64,000 nt of DNA from an uncultured Coriobacteriia bacterium (GCA_948466335.1 CAOKAE010000005.1:59302-123301); one strand, 5' to 3'. Counted from the stretch's first letter, positions 1 through 7,831 are shown. The notes: a model not told the origin generated them from the letters alone. Numbers and translations are program-made.

Positions 1-1
1 C

Positions 2-1624
2 GGTGCAGAGCCGGAACACGAGAAGAAGCCGGTGCGCAGGCGCAGGACCACCAAGAAGGCCGAGGAGTCCGAGAAGGCAGCCGAGGCCGAGCAGAAGCAG
101 GACGCCGGGAAGCCCGAGGAGCCGGCGAAGGCCGAAGAGTCCGATGCGACCGCGAAGGACGAGGCAAAGCCCCAAGACAAGGCCGAGGAGCCGTCGCAGG
201 CAAGCGCCGAAGAACCTGCCGCATCCGATGCCCCGGCGGCCACGGAAGGATCCGAGGACGCCGAGAGTGGCGAGCAACGCGAGGGCAAGCGCAACAGGCG
301 CCGCAACCGCCGCAGCCGCAACAACCACCAGCGCAAGGAGATCGTGCCGTCCGCCACGCGTGACGAGCTCGCCCTGCTCGAGGACGACGAGCTCACCGCC
401 AAGGCGTTCGAGCTGGGAGTGGACGCCGCCGAATACGGCGAACGGGATGACCTCGTCTCGGCCGTCTACGACGCGCTGCTCCAGGCCGAGGGCTTCGTCA
501 TGGTCGAGGGCATACTCGACCTGCTGCCCGACGGCTATGGCTTCATCCGCACCGACGGCTACCTTCCGGGCGAGCATGACGCCTACGTGGGCGTGAGCAC
601 GGTGCGCCGCCAGGGTCTGCGCAAGGGCGACTACATCACCGGTCGCGTGCGTCCGCCGCGCGAAAACGAGAAGTACCCCGCGCTCAACACCATCGTCACC
701 CTCAACGACGAGCCGTACCAAGGCCCCACCCATCGCGTGAAGTTCGCGAACCTCACGCCGGTCTATCCCGACGAACGTCTCATCATGGAGCACGGCAAGG
801 ACACGCTCACCGCCCGTTCCATCGACCTGGTCGCGCCCATCGGCAAGGGCCAGCGTGGCCTCATCGTCTCGCCGCCCAAGGCCGGCAAGACCACGGTCCT
901 CAAGGACATCGCGGCCGCCATCAGCGCCAACAACCCCGAGGTGCACCTCATGTGCCTGCTCGTGGACGAGCGTCCCGAGGAAGTCACCGACATGGAGCGC
1001 AGCATCAACGGCGAGGTCATCTCCTCGACCTTCGACATGCCCTGCGAAAACCACATCGCCGTGGCCGAGCTCGTCATCGAGCGCGCCAAGCGACTCGTGG
1101 AAAACGGCCAGGACGTCGTCATCCTGCTGGATTCCATCACGCGCCTCGCGCGCGCCTACAACCTCGGTCAGCCCGCTTCCGGTCGCATCCTCTCCGGTGG
1201 CGTCGACTCCACGGCGCTGTACCCGCCCAAGAAGTTCCTCGGCGCGGCGCGCAATATCGAGGACGGCGGCTCGCTCACCATTCTGGGTACCGCCCTGGTG
1301 GATACGGGCTCGAAGATGGACGAGGTCATCTTCGAGGAGTTCAAGGGCACGGGCAACATGGAGCTCAAGCTCGACCGCACCTTGGCGGACAAGCGCATCT
1401 TCCCCGCCATCGATCCGGTCACGTCCGGCACGCGCAAGGAGGAACTGCTCATCGATCCGCAGGAGGCACCGCTCATCTGGGGCGTGCGCAGCCTGCTCGC
1501 CAACATGAACAACACCGAGCGCGCCATGAAGATGCTCGTCTCCTCGCTCAAGGCCACCGAGACCAACCGCGAGTTCCTCGTGAAGTCGGCCCGCAAGGCG
1601 TCCAAGGCAGCGCAGAGCCTCTAG
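2..1624 (+). CDS. rho: Transcription termination factor Rho (5' end outside window)
   Basis: Hexameric RNA-dependent ATPase/helicase that terminates transcription. The frame is open to the first base, so the true start lies upstream. The visible part begins with about 100 residues of low-complexity Lys/Glu/Ala-rich sequence ending in an Arg/Asn-rich patch. Then follow a Rho N-terminal helical domain (ATRDELALLEDDEL), a cold-shock-like RNA-binding fold (GILDLLPDGYGFIRTDGYL) and the RecA-type ATPase core. The core has Walker A SPPKAGKTT near nt 870-895 and Walker B with the Q-loop region VVILLDSITRLARAYN. The extended charged N-terminal arm is typical of actinobacterial Rho. An intrinsic terminator follows directly. 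The family call is certain; only the start is missing. Confidence 0.97.
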   Translation, partial: GAEPEHEKKPVRRRRTTKKAEESEKAAEAEQKQDAGKPEEPAKAEESDATAKDEAKPQDKAEEPSQASAEEPAASDAPAATEGSEDAESGEQREGKRNRRRNRRSRNNHQRKEIVPSATRDELALLEDDELTAKAFELGVDAAEYGERDDLVSAVYDALLQAEGFVMVEGILDLLPDGYGFIRTDGYLPGEHDAYVGVSTVRRQGLRKGDYITGRVRPPRENEKYPALNTIVTLNDEPYQGPTHRVKFANLTPVYPDERLIMEHGKDTLTARSIDLVAPIGKGQRGLIVSPPKAGKTTVLKDIAAAISANNPEVHLMCLLVDERPEEVTDMERSINGEVISSTFDMPCENHIAVAELVIERAKRLVENGQDVVILLDSITRLARAYNLGQPASGRILSGGVDSTALYPPKKFLGAARNIEDGGSLTILGTALVDTGSKMDEVIFEEFKGTGNMELKLDRTLADKRIFPAIDPVTSGTRKEELLIDPQEAPLIWGVRSLLANMNNTERAMKMLVSSLKATETNREFLVKSARKASKAAQSL

Positions 1625-1650
1625 ACCTGCACGCAAGCTATGCAATGACA

Positions 1651-1687
1651 ACGCCCCGGTTTCCTTGAGCCGGGGCGTTTTCGTTTG
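1651..1687 (+). terminator. Intrinsic terminator after rho
   Basis: A perfect 9-bp stem, ACGCCCCGG (1651-1659) with CCGGGGCGT (1670-1678), a 10-nt loop, then TTTTCGTTT. It lies 26 nt after the rho stop and separates rho from rpmE. Confidence 0.88.
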
Positions 1688-1783
1688 CTGAAAAAAGACT
1701 GGCTAAGCGGCGTAGGTGCTGGTATCATATTCCGGACTGTTTCAAGCCTTGGTCGGAAACTAAGGCATAAAGAAGGAGCAACA

Positions 1784-2308
1784 ATGAAACCCGATATCCA
1801 TCCCGATTACGTCGAGTGCACGGTGCGCTGCAGCTGCGGTAACACCTTCAAGACCCATTCGACCAAGTCCGAGCTCGTCGTCGACCTCTGCAACGAGTGC
1901 CACCCGTTCTTCACGGGTCAGCAGAAGTTCGTCGACACCGGCGGACGTGTCCAGCGCTTCTCCAACAAGTTCGGTTCCGCTGCCGATCAGCTCAAGGAGC
2001 GCAAGGCCGCCGAGAAGGCCGCCAAGCAGGCCGCTGCTGCCGAGGCCGCTGCCAAGGCCGCCGAGGAGCGCGCTGCCAAGCAGGCCGCCAAGGAAGAGCG
2101 TGCCAAGAAGTACGCCGAGAAGGCTGCTCGCGACGCCGAGAAGGCCGAGAAGGAAGCCGCCGCTGCCGAGGACGAGGCCAAGGAAGAGGAGTCTGTGTCC
2201 GAGGTCGCCGAGGCTGCTGCCGAGGCCGCTGAGGCCGAGCAGGCCACTGCCGAGGCTAACGAGGAGGCCGCTGCCGAGGTCGCCGCTGCCGAGGAGAGCG
2301 CCGAGTAA
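1784..2308 (+). CDS. rpmE: 50S ribosomal protein L31 with long C-terminal tail
   Basis: Ribosomal large-subunit protein bL31. The start is the ATG at 1784, preceded by AGAAGGAG; an upstream in-frame extension is open but has no such site. Residues 1-65 are a standard zinc-binding (C+) L31, with Cys16, Cys18, Cys36 and Cys39 and the [13 protein letters not shown] block. The family is normally about 70 residues, but this protein has 174. The extra ~105 residues are almost only Ala, Glu, Lys and Asp in a coiled-coil-like, heptad-friendly pattern, moving from a basic to an acidic end. It is monocistronic between two terminators. Following rho is a common bacterial arrangement. Confidence 0.95.
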   Translation: MKPDIHPDYVECTVRCSCGNTFKTHSTKSELVVDLCNECHPFFTGQQKFVDTGGRVQRFSNKFGSAADQLKERKAAEKAAKQAAAAEAAAKAAEERAAKQAAKEERAKKYAEKAARDAEKAEKEAAAAEDEAKEEESVSEVAEAAAEAAEAEQATAEANEEAAAEVAAAEESAE

Positions 2309-2332
2309 TCTTGCGCAACATCATGCGATGCG

Positions 2333-2361
2333 AAGAGCCGCCCATCGGGCGGCTCTTTTTT
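2333..2361 (+). terminator. Intrinsic terminator after rpmE
   Basis: A perfect 11-bp stem, AAGAGCCGCCC (2333-2343) with GGGCGGCTCTT (2347-2357), a 3-nt loop and a T-run to 2361. It starts 24 nt after the rpmE stop. Confidence 0.93.
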
Positions 2362-2452
2362 CAGGTGCACGGGGAACGTTCCTGAAGCCACCTTCGCCTC
2401 CCGAAAGAGGCTACTATGTAAGGGTGCAACGGGAAACGCAAGGGAGCGTGTC

Positions 2453-3097
2453 ATGGCATTCGACTTCAAGAAGGGATACAAGGAGCTCTATCTGCCCAAA
2501 CGCAAGCCGGCAATCGTCGAGGTGCCTCCTGCGACCTTCGTGGCCGTGCGCGGCTGCGGGGACCCCAACGAGGAAGATGGTGCCTACAAACAGGCCATAG
2601 GCGTCCTGTATGCGGTCGCCTACACGGTGAAGATGTCCAAGATGGGCGACCATCGCATGGATGGCTACTTCGACTTCGTGGTGCCGCCGCTCGAGGGCTT
2701 CTGGTGGCAACCCGGCGTGGAGGGCTTCGACTACGGCAACAAGGCGTCGTTCGAATGGATATCGGCCATCCGCTTGCCCGAGTTCGTCACGGCCGATGAG
2801 CTCGACTGGGCCAAGGGCGAGGCATCGCGCAAAAAGGGCATCGACACCGCCAACGCCGAATTGCTCCGCATCGACGAGGGCCTGTGTGTCCAGGCCCTGC
2901 ACCTCGGCCCGTACGATGACGAGCCCGCCACGGTCGCGCTCATGGACGCTCTCATCGCCGAGGAGGGCTACGAGAACGACATGTCCGATACGGACGAGGG
3001 CAGGCATCACCACGAGATCTACCTTTCGGATGCCCGCCGGGTCGATCCTGCCAAGTGGAAGACGGTGGTGCGCCATCCCATCAGGACGATGGGATAG
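2453..3097 (+). CDS. GyrI-like small-molecule-binding domain protein
   Basis: A 214-residue, soluble, stand-alone protein of the GyrI-like/AraC effector-binding superfamily (COG4832 type). No DNA-binding domain is visible. Family hallmarks are the central aromatic stretch PPLEGFWWQPGVEGFDYGNK, the EWISAIRLPEFVT block and the C-terminal HHHEIYLSDARRVDP. The ATG at 2453 is preceded by GGGAGCG. Members bind or hydrolyse hydrophobic small molecules, or act as drug-sequestering proteins. The substrate here cannot be read from sequence. It stands alone, convergent with ybaK. Confidence 0.85.
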   Translation: MAFDFKKGYKELYLPKRKPAIVEVPPATFVAVRGCGDPNEEDGAYKQAIGVLYAVAYTVKMSKMGDHRMDGYFDFVVPPLEGFWWQPGVEGFDYGNKASFEWISAIRLPEFVTADELDWAKGEASRKKGIDTANAELLRIDEGLCVQALHLGPYDDEPATVALMDALIAEEGYENDMSDTDEGRHHHEIYLSDARRVDPAKWKTVVRHPIRTMG

Positions 3098-3119
3098 GCG
3101 GCGGTCTGAGACTAGACAA

Positions 3120-3133
3120 CTCGCGAACGCGAG
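3120..3133. terminator. Short GC hairpin between convergent genes
   Basis: CTCGCG-AA-CGCGAG is a perfect 6-bp hairpin in the 43-bp gap between the convergent GyrI-like gene and ybaK. On the minus strand it is followed by TTGTCT, so it may act as a weak terminator for ybaK. There is no strong T-run in either direction. Confidence 0.35.
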
Positions 3134-3140
3134 AGCATCG

Positions 3141-3617
3141 TCATCTGGTCTCGGGTAGCTTGCAGACGTCCACCCATTTGCTGTTGGGCGTGATCGTCTC
3201 GAGCTCCTCTGGTGTCAGCGCGATGGCGCTGTTGGAGCTTCCGCAAGCTGGATAGATCACGTCGAAACGGCGCAGGGAATCGTCGAGGTAGACGTCGCAT
3301 TCCTCGTTCACGCCGAAGGGACACACGCCGCCGACACCGTGGCCGATGCGCTCCTCCGCCTCGTCAGCCGCGAGCATCTTCGCCTTGCGCCCGAAGCGCT
3401 CCTTGAACTTGGGGTTGGCGATGCGGGCGTCCCCAGCACATACGATGAGTGTCACGCGCTCTCCCATGTCGAACGACAGCGTCTTGGCGATGCGTGCGGG
3501 CTCGCAGCCCACTGCCTCCGCGGCCAACTCGACGGTGGCGCTCGAGCTGTCGAACTCCATTACGTCGGCGTCGCGTCCATACTGCGCGAGATGCGCTTTT
3601 GCTCGTTCGAGGGACAT
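3141..3617 (-). CDS. ybaK: YbaK/EbsC-family Cys-tRNA(Pro) deacylase-like protein
   Basis: A 158-residue single-domain protein of the YbaK/aminoacyl-tRNA deacylase family, which hydrolyses mischarged Cys-tRNA(Pro) and related species. Diagnostic segments are ARIAKTLSFDMGERVTLIVCAGDARIANPKFKE (in two parts: the K of AKTL and the DARI/N-KF block) and GHGVGGVCPFGVNEECDVYLDDSL, where the GGVCPFG loop lines the active site. The ATG at 3617 is preceded on the minus strand by AGAAAGGAG. The length is normal for the family. Exact deacylase specificity (YbaK, ProX or ProXp-ala) cannot be settled by eye. Confidence 0.9.
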   Translation of the reverse strand: MSLERAKAHLAQYGRDADVMEFDSSSATVELAAEAVGCEPARIAKTLSFDMGERVTLIVCAGDARIANPKFKERFGRKAKMLAADEAEERIGHGVGGVCPFGVNEECDVYLDDSLRRFDVIYPACGSSNSAIALTPEELETITPNSKWVDVCKLPETR

Positions 3618-3656
3618 GGGATCTCCTTTCTGACATTGAAGAATTTATAGCATTGC

Positions 3657-4277
3657 CTAGTATTTCGCACCAAGCCAGATGTCATCGTCGCATATGGCAT
3701 CCATGAGCCACGGTCCGTGCTTGGCGATATTGCCAACCCAGGACAGCACGCCTCTTGTCCAACGGGCTAAGGCGACGAACTCCACAGAATTGTCGAGAAC
3801 GGTAACCTCGTCGCACAGGCTGATGACGCGGGAGAGATTGCGTAGGGATGCAGCATAGCGACGACGCACGGCTTTTTCATCTATGGGATGTCCGCCCATG
3901 GATACTCGATAGGCTATACGCTCAAGAGCGAGCTGGGGAGAGGCAACGCCAACGTAGTAGAGCACAATGCGGAAGCCGCTTTCGCGGGCACGTTGAATGG
4001 TCTTGATGCAAGAGCGACCCGTCAGAGTAGTTTCCTGATTGAAGCTCTTGTGTTGTGAGAGACAAGCATCGATGCGACGAAGCGCCTCGCGGCCGGCTTG
4101 AAATTGATCGCCGCCTGAATGCGGATCACCCTTGTTTTCAACTACGATTTCATCGGAGTTTACGCGTATGAGCGAATGTGGCACGTCTGGGTCTTTCCAG
4201 AAATTGGTATGGTAGAACGTCGATTTTCCGGCTCCGTTCACACCGGCAAAGACGATATACACGGGCCGTTTCATCAA
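3657..4277 (-). CDS. Zeta-toxin-like P-loop kinase
   Basis: A 206-residue P-loop protein. Walker A GVNGAGKST lies at residues ~13-21, followed by RVNSDEIV (the conserved Asp after the P-loop in zeta toxins and similar kinases) and an NQETTLTGRS motif typical of the zeta family. The C-terminal half is helical. Zeta toxins phosphorylate UDP-N-acetylglucosamine and block wall synthesis; whether this protein does so is inference. Its start overlaps the stop of the upstream HTH gene by four bases (shared ATGA), so the two are translationally coupled like a toxin-antitoxin pair. Codon choice is more AT-tolerant than in neighbouring housekeeping genes, which fits horizontal acquisition. It could instead be a non-toxic AAA-type kinase. 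Confidence 0.75.
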   Translation of the reverse strand: MMKRPVYIVFAGVNGAGKSTFYHTNFWKDPDVPHSLIRVNSDEIVVENKGDPHSGGDQFQAGREALRRIDACLSQHKSFNQETTLTGRSCIKTIQRARESGFRIVLYYVGVASPQLALERIAYRVSMGGHPIDEKAVRRRYAASLRNLSRVISLCDEVTVLDNSVEFVALARWTRGVLSWVGNIAKHGPWLMDAICDDDIWLGAKY

Positions 4278-4660
4278 TACACGCCAGACTTCACGAGCTC
4301 GGCTTGCCGCTGCTGCAGGAAGAAATCTGTCATGGCCATGTAAAAGCTAGCTTCCTCTTTACTCTTGGCCTGTGCCATCATTTCACTGGTGGGAAGATGT
4401 CGAAACAGTTTGCGGCATTCTTCGTACAGTTCATGAAGCGATCCGACATCTACATTTTGTTGGGGGCTCTTATCTTCGGAGCTGCTTGCTCTGGGGCGCC
4501 CGGAGCGAGGTCGTTGCGACAGACGTTGCAAGACATCTTCTTCATGAAGTATCCAGGCGCGACCGCTTTTGGTCGCCATGAGCTGCCCCGATTTGATGAG
4601 AGCGCGCACGCGGGCAGTGCTGACTCCCAGTAGTTCTGCACTTTCGGATACTGATAGCAT
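4274..4660 (-). CDS. Excisionase-like HTH protein, putative antitoxin
   Basis: A 128-residue protein. I chose the ATG at 4660 because GGGAG lies six bases upstream; the frame stays open further 5' but without a ribosome site, and that extension would cover the operator. Residues 1-45 form a MerR/excisionase-type winged HTH (SESAELLGVSTARVRALIKSGQL...GRAWILHEEDV). Residues 46-70 are a basic Ser/Pro/Arg linker and 75-128 are helical. It lies directly before, and overlaps, the zeta-like kinase gene. The family-level reading is a DNA-binding antitoxin that represses its own promoter through the palindrome at 4679-4696. The toxin-binding role is inferred from gene order. Confidence 0.7.
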   Translation of the reverse strand: MLSVSESAELLGVSTARVRALIKSGQLMATKSGRAWILHEEDVLQRLSQRPRSGRPRASSSEDKSPQQNVDVGSLHELYEECRKLFRHLPTSEMMAQAKSKEEASFYMAMTDFFLQQRQAELVKSGVY

Positions 4661-4678
4661 GAGGACTCCCTTTAAAAC

Positions 4679-4696
4679 TATTGCGCTATCGCAATA
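4679..4696. promoter_or_regulatory. Perfect inverted repeat upstream of the HTH/zeta pair (operator)
   Basis: TATTGCG-CTAT-CGCAATA, 7-bp perfect arms, 19-36 bases upstream of the HTH start codon, in an AT-rich stretch (TTATTATTG on the minus strand) that could hold the -10. The position and symmetry suit an autoregulatory site for the HTH protein. Confidence 0.6.
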
Positions 4697-4833
4697 ATAA
4701 CAGAAGAGACTAAAGTACCTAGCCGCAATTTCGTTCAAGAGCATGCAGCGCCGTAGCGCTATCCTATGGCCATGAAAAGAGACGAAGCCCAACAGACACA
4801 GCGCCCGAAGAGGCATATCAGGGATAGTAGCCG

Positions 4834-5724
4834 ATGAGATACCACCTCATTGCGCTGTTCACCATAGTCGTCTGGGGGCTTACCTTCGTATCGACGAAGG
4901 TGTTGCTCGTCGACTTCACGCCGTTGCAGATTCTCGCCATACGCTTCGTTATCGGCGCCCTCGCGCTCTGCGCGCTAAGGCCGCATGTCCTGCAGCTTCA
5001 CGAGAGACGTCACGAATGGCTCTTCGTCTTTGCAGGCGCCACGGGCATCGCCGCCTATTACCTGCTCGAGAACATCGCGCTCGTGTTCACCACCGCCACC
5101 GCCGTGGGTGTCATCGTGGCGGTATCCCCGTTGTTTACGGCTCTCATCGCGGTGGTGCGCGGTGACCGGTCCGCGTTGAACGCGCGCTTCCTTTGCGGTT
5201 TTCTGGTGGCCATGGGCGGTCTCGTGCTCGTCGGCGTCAGCACAAGCGCGGAGGACGTGATGTCGGCTTTCGGCGGCTTCTCCTATTTCGGGGACTTGCT
5301 CGCTCTGCTCGCAGGTGCCGTCTGGGCCATCTACTCGATGCTCGTGAAGCGTATCGGCGAGCTCGGCTACGAGACCATTGCCTCCACGAAGCGCACCTTC
5401 CTTTGGGGTCTCGTCTTCATTATTCCCGTGTCAATGCTGTTCGGTGGCGAGTTGCCCGCGATGGGGGAGGTGCTCGCATGGGAAAACGTTGCTAACCTCA
5501 TCTTCCTGGGACTTATTGCCTCGGCGGCGTGCTTCGTCACCTGGGGTGTCGCGGTACGGCATCTGGGTGCGGTGACGTCGACCACCTACATCTACCTGGT
5601 TCCTGCCATCACGGCGACGGCTTCGATCATCCTGCTTGGCGAGCCGCTCACGCTGCCCATCATCGCGGGCCTCGTGCTCACCATTGCCGGCCTCATCCTC
5701 TCTCAAAGCGGGGAAGGGGCGTAA
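4834..5724 (+). CDS. EamA/DMT-superfamily permease
   Basis: A 296-residue integral membrane protein with about ten hydrophobic segments in two EamA halves (roughly residues 3-140 and 150-290). It begins HLIALFTIVVWGLTFVSTKVLL, the usual first EamA helix with the FVSTK/W-G motif, and the second half has a YLVPAITATASIILLGEPLT block with the family's LGE-P signature. It probably exports or imports a metabolite or amino acid; the substrate is unknown. It is divergent from the HTH/zeta pair and convergent with the gene at 5734, ending nine bases from it. AGGGA precedes the ATG. Confidence 0.88.
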   Translation: MRYHLIALFTIVVWGLTFVSTKVLLVDFTPLQILAIRFVIGALALCALRPHVLQLHERRHEWLFVFAGATGIAAYYLLENIALVFTTATAVGVIVAVSPLFTALIAVVRGDRSALNARFLCGFLVAMGGLVLVGVSTSAEDVMSAFGGFSYFGDLLALLAGAVWAIYSMLVKRIGELGYETIASTKRTFLWGLVFIIPVSMLFGGELPAMGEVLAWENVANLIFLGLIASAACFVTWGVAVRHLGAVTSTTYIYLVPAITATASIILLGEPLTLPIIAGLVLTIAGLILSQSGEGA

Positions 5725-5733
5725 ACACCCGCC

Positions 5734-6300
5734 TTATTCTTCCAGCTCCTTCTCTAGGCGCTGGCGATTTTTGATGGCTTCCTTGAACGATGCGGCCGTG
5801 AAGAACATGGCGAGGCAAAACGCCATCGTGAAGAACACGATGCCCATGGCGATATCGCCAAACCACGTCACCTGCTCGATACCGACGATCTGTATCTCGG
5901 CGGTCATGCGCATGCCGCAGGTGAGCACGCCGACCAACGTAGCACATACGAGCGAGAGCATCGCGGCGAACCCCCAGGGAATGCTATCGACCGAGGCGTA
6001 GCGGCTGCGGTCGCTAAGAATGCCCGCACGCAGCTGCAGTGCAAGCGGGACGACGCACGAGATGAGCACGACGATAACGATGAGATGCCACACGGGAAAG
6101 ACACGTTCGCCCGCGGCGGTGTAGATGGCCGTTTCGGTCGTGGTGGCGACCTGGTCGACCATCATGGCGTAGTACAGGCATACGACGGTACCGATGAGCA
6201 GGATGTAGTAGCCTATCTTCGTGTAACGGTCTGACTCGGTAGCCAGCCGCTCGTCTTTGGGTCCCATGTACTCTTCCCAACGCCTTATGAGATTCATCAT
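5734..6300 (-). CDS. Four-helix membrane protein of unknown function, paired with an XRE regulator
   Basis: A 188-residue protein that I do not recognise as a characterised family. It has a soluble N-terminus (about 28 residues), then four hydrophobic helices (near residues 29-50, 72-90, 108-128 and 145-170) and a charged C-terminus (KNRQRLEKELEE). The gene sits nine bases after a short Cro-like regulator on the same strand. That membrane-protein plus compact-XRE pairing is common in Gram-positive genomes (DUF2178/DUF3796/DUF6773-like couples). The regulator probably controls both genes through the 38-bp palindrome at 6532. The role is unknown. Confidence 0.7.
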   Translation of the reverse strand: MMNLIRRWEEYMGPKDERLATESDRYTKIGYYILLIGTVVCLYYAMMVDQVATTTETAIYTAAGERVFPVWHLIVIVVLISCVVPLALQLRAGILSDRSRYASVDSIPWGFAAMLSLVCATLVGVLTCGMRMTAEIQIVGIEQVTWFGDIAMGIVFFTMAFCLAMFFTAASFKEAIKNRQRLEKELEE

Positions 6301-6309
6301 GTTTCCTTC

Positions 6310-6510
6310 CTAGTGCCAGAAAAGCTCGTCGAGGGTCTTGCCCAGGGTCTTGCAGATGGCAACGCAGAGCTTGAGACTCGGGTTGTAACGCCCGGCTTCG
6401 ATGAGGCCGATGGTTTGGCGCGTGGCGCCCACCCGTTGCGCAAGTTCCTGCTGGGACAACCCACAGGCTAACCGGGCTGTGTGCATCCGCTCGTTCTTCT
6501 GTTCGTTCAA
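6310..6510 (-). CDS. Compact Cro/CI-type XRE regulator
   Basis: A 66-residue HTH_3 protein: MHTARLACGLSQQELAQRVG with the recognition helix around TRQTIGLIEAG, ending KTLGKTLDELFWH. The length matches the small YozG/YgzD-type regulators. I chose the TTG start at 6510 because GGAG lies seven bases upstream (CGGAGCATGAG-TTG). An ATG further upstream (6588) would force translation through the 38-bp palindrome, which is better read as the operator. It is the first gene of a two-gene unit with the membrane protein at 5734. Confidence 0.82.
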   Translation of the reverse strand: MNEQKNERMHTARLACGLSQQELAQRVGATRQTIGLIEAGRYNPSLKLCVAICKTLGKTLDELFWH

Positions 6511-6531
6511 CTCATGCTCCGTTACAGGTTT

Positions 6532-6569
6532 ATGTAAGATATATATTGCATGCAATATATATCTTACAT
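6532..6569. promoter_or_regulatory. 38-bp perfect palindrome, likely XRE operator
   Basis: Nineteen bases on each side of the 6550/6551 axis are exactly complementary (left arm begins ATGTAAGATATATATTGCA). It lies 22 bases upstream of the XRE start and is far more AT-rich than its surroundings. It contains TATATT/AATATA boxes that could serve as a -10 on either strand. It is most simply the autoregulatory operator of the XRE/membrane-protein pair. Confidence 0.8.
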
Positions 6570-6673
6570 GTGATGAGAGACTTGTCAATGAGGAATCTGC
6601 CCATGTCCTTGGCGCTCCCGTTATAGAATGGATGACAAGAGAGTTTCAGCGATGATTAACGAGGGAGTGCATC

Positions 6674-6943
6674 ATGGACGCATGCGAGGTCAATCCGACG
6701 CAAGGGGTAGCAACATTCCAGGAACTTCACGATGACATGCAGAAGGACACGTATTGGATTCGCTTCTTCTGCCGCCCGTGCTGCCCGGCACCCAAGCTCG
6801 ATGGTGCCATCGAGATGCTCGACAAGCTCGCGGGCGAGGTGAGGGCCAACGGCGATTTCGACGAGAACGAAAAGCAGCAGCTTATCGAGCTCATCGAAGC
6901 CCGCAAGGAGTGGTACCCCAAGTCGGGGCTTTGCAAGGGCTAA
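6674..6943 (+). CDS. Small conserved-looking protein of unknown function
   Basis: An 89-residue soluble protein that I do not recognise. The ATG at 6674 has a good ribosome site (GAGGGAG, seven bases upstream). It contains FFCRPCCPAPKLDGAIEML with three cysteines in the pattern C-x2-CC, plus a final cysteine (GLCKG). The remainder is two predicted amphipathic helices rich in Glu/Lys. The Cys pattern could bind metal, but the spacing matches no zinc or iron-sulfur motif I know. It ends five bases before the hydrolase start, so the two are probably co-transcribed. Confidence 0.6.
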   Translation: MDACEVNPTQGVATFQELHDDMQKDTYWIRFFCRPCCPAPKLDGAIEMLDKLAGEVRANGDFDENEKQQLIELIEARKEWYPKSGLCKG

Positions 6944-6948
6944 GAACC

Positions 6949-7767
6949 ATGTTGGGTTTGCAAAAGAAGCATCTCACAACCGATTCCGGGAGCATTGCCT
7001 ATTGGGTGAGCGCCGATGTCGAGCCAGGACGTCCCTGGCTCGTCTTCTTGCCAGGGCTCACCGCAGATCATCGACTCTTCGACAAGCAAGTCGACCACTT
7101 TGCGAGCAAGGCGAACCTCCTGTTCTGGGATCCGCCCTCGCATGGCCAGTCGCGACCGTTTCGCCTGATCTGGACGATGAGCGACCTTGCGCGATGGCTG
7201 CATGAGATTCTTGAGGCTGAACGTGTGGAGAATCCCATCCTCATCGGGCAGTCCATGGGTGGCTACACCGCGCAAGTCTACATGGAACTTTTCCCAGGCG
7301 AGGCCGCAGGCTTCATCTCCATTGACTCGTGCCCTCTGAAGCGTCGTTACTACAATGCCGCCGAACTTTTCCTGCTCAAGCACACCAAGCTCATGTACCT
7401 CTCGTTTCCCTGGGAAACGCTCATCTCCATAGGCTCACAAGGCAATACCACGACGGAATACGGCTGCAAGCTCATGGAGACCATGATGCGCGACTACGAG
7501 AAGCACGAGTACTGCGAGCTCGCGGCCCATGGTATGCGCGTGCTCGCTGATGCGGTCGAAAGCAAGGCGGCCTTCGACATTGCCTGCCCGGCGTTGCTGC
7601 TGTGCGGCACGCAGGACAAGGCCGGCTCGGCCAAGCGTTACAACAAGGCGTGGACGAAGGTCTCGGGCATTCCGCTTGTCTGGATCGAGGACGCTGGCCA
7701 CAACTCGAACACCGACCGTCCCGATATCGTGAACGCCGCCATCGAGGAGTTCGTCGCCGGCCTGTAG
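6949..7767 (+). CDS. Alpha/beta-hydrolase fold protein
   Basis: A 272-residue hydrolase of the alpha/beta fold. Evidence: LVFLPGLTADHRLFD (oxyanion region), nucleophile elbow GQSMGG, the acid in the CGTQDKAG turn, and the catalytic His in DAGHNSNTDRPD. The lid (residues ~130-175) is rich in aromatics. I chose the ATG at 6949, five bases after the preceding gene's stop; the upstream open extension overlaps that gene. The substrate is not evident; it could be an esterase, lactonase or C-C hydrolase. It is followed by a palindromic repeat and the convergent MerR gene. Confidence 0.88.
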   Translation: MLGLQKKHLTTDSGSIAYWVSADVEPGRPWLVFLPGLTADHRLFDKQVDHFASKANLLFWDPPSHGQSRPFRLIWTMSDLARWLHEILEAERVENPILIGQSMGGYTAQVYMELFPGEAAGFISIDSCPLKRRYYNAAELFLLKHTKLMYLSFPWETLISIGSQGNTTTEYGCKLMETMMRDYEKHEYCELAAHGMRVLADAVESKAAFDIACPALLLCGTQDKAGSAKRYNKAWTKVSGIPLVWIEDAGHNSNTDRPDIVNAAIEEFVAGL

Positions 7768-7772
7768 TGCGC

Positions 7773-7807
7773 AATGAGACAAATGTGTCTGACACATTTG
7801 TCTCATT
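7773..7807. repeat. AATGAGACAAA palindromic repeat, copy 1
   Basis: Perfect 17-bp arms, AATGAGACAAATGTGTC (7773-7789) and its complement (7791-7807), around one central T. It lies six bases after the hydrolase stop, between convergent genes. Related copies are at 8732, 8790 and 23825. It could act as a bidirectional terminator or RNA stabiliser, although it lacks a T-run. Confidence 0.9.
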
Positions 7808-7831
7808 CCACAGGTCAGGATGTCGGCCCTT

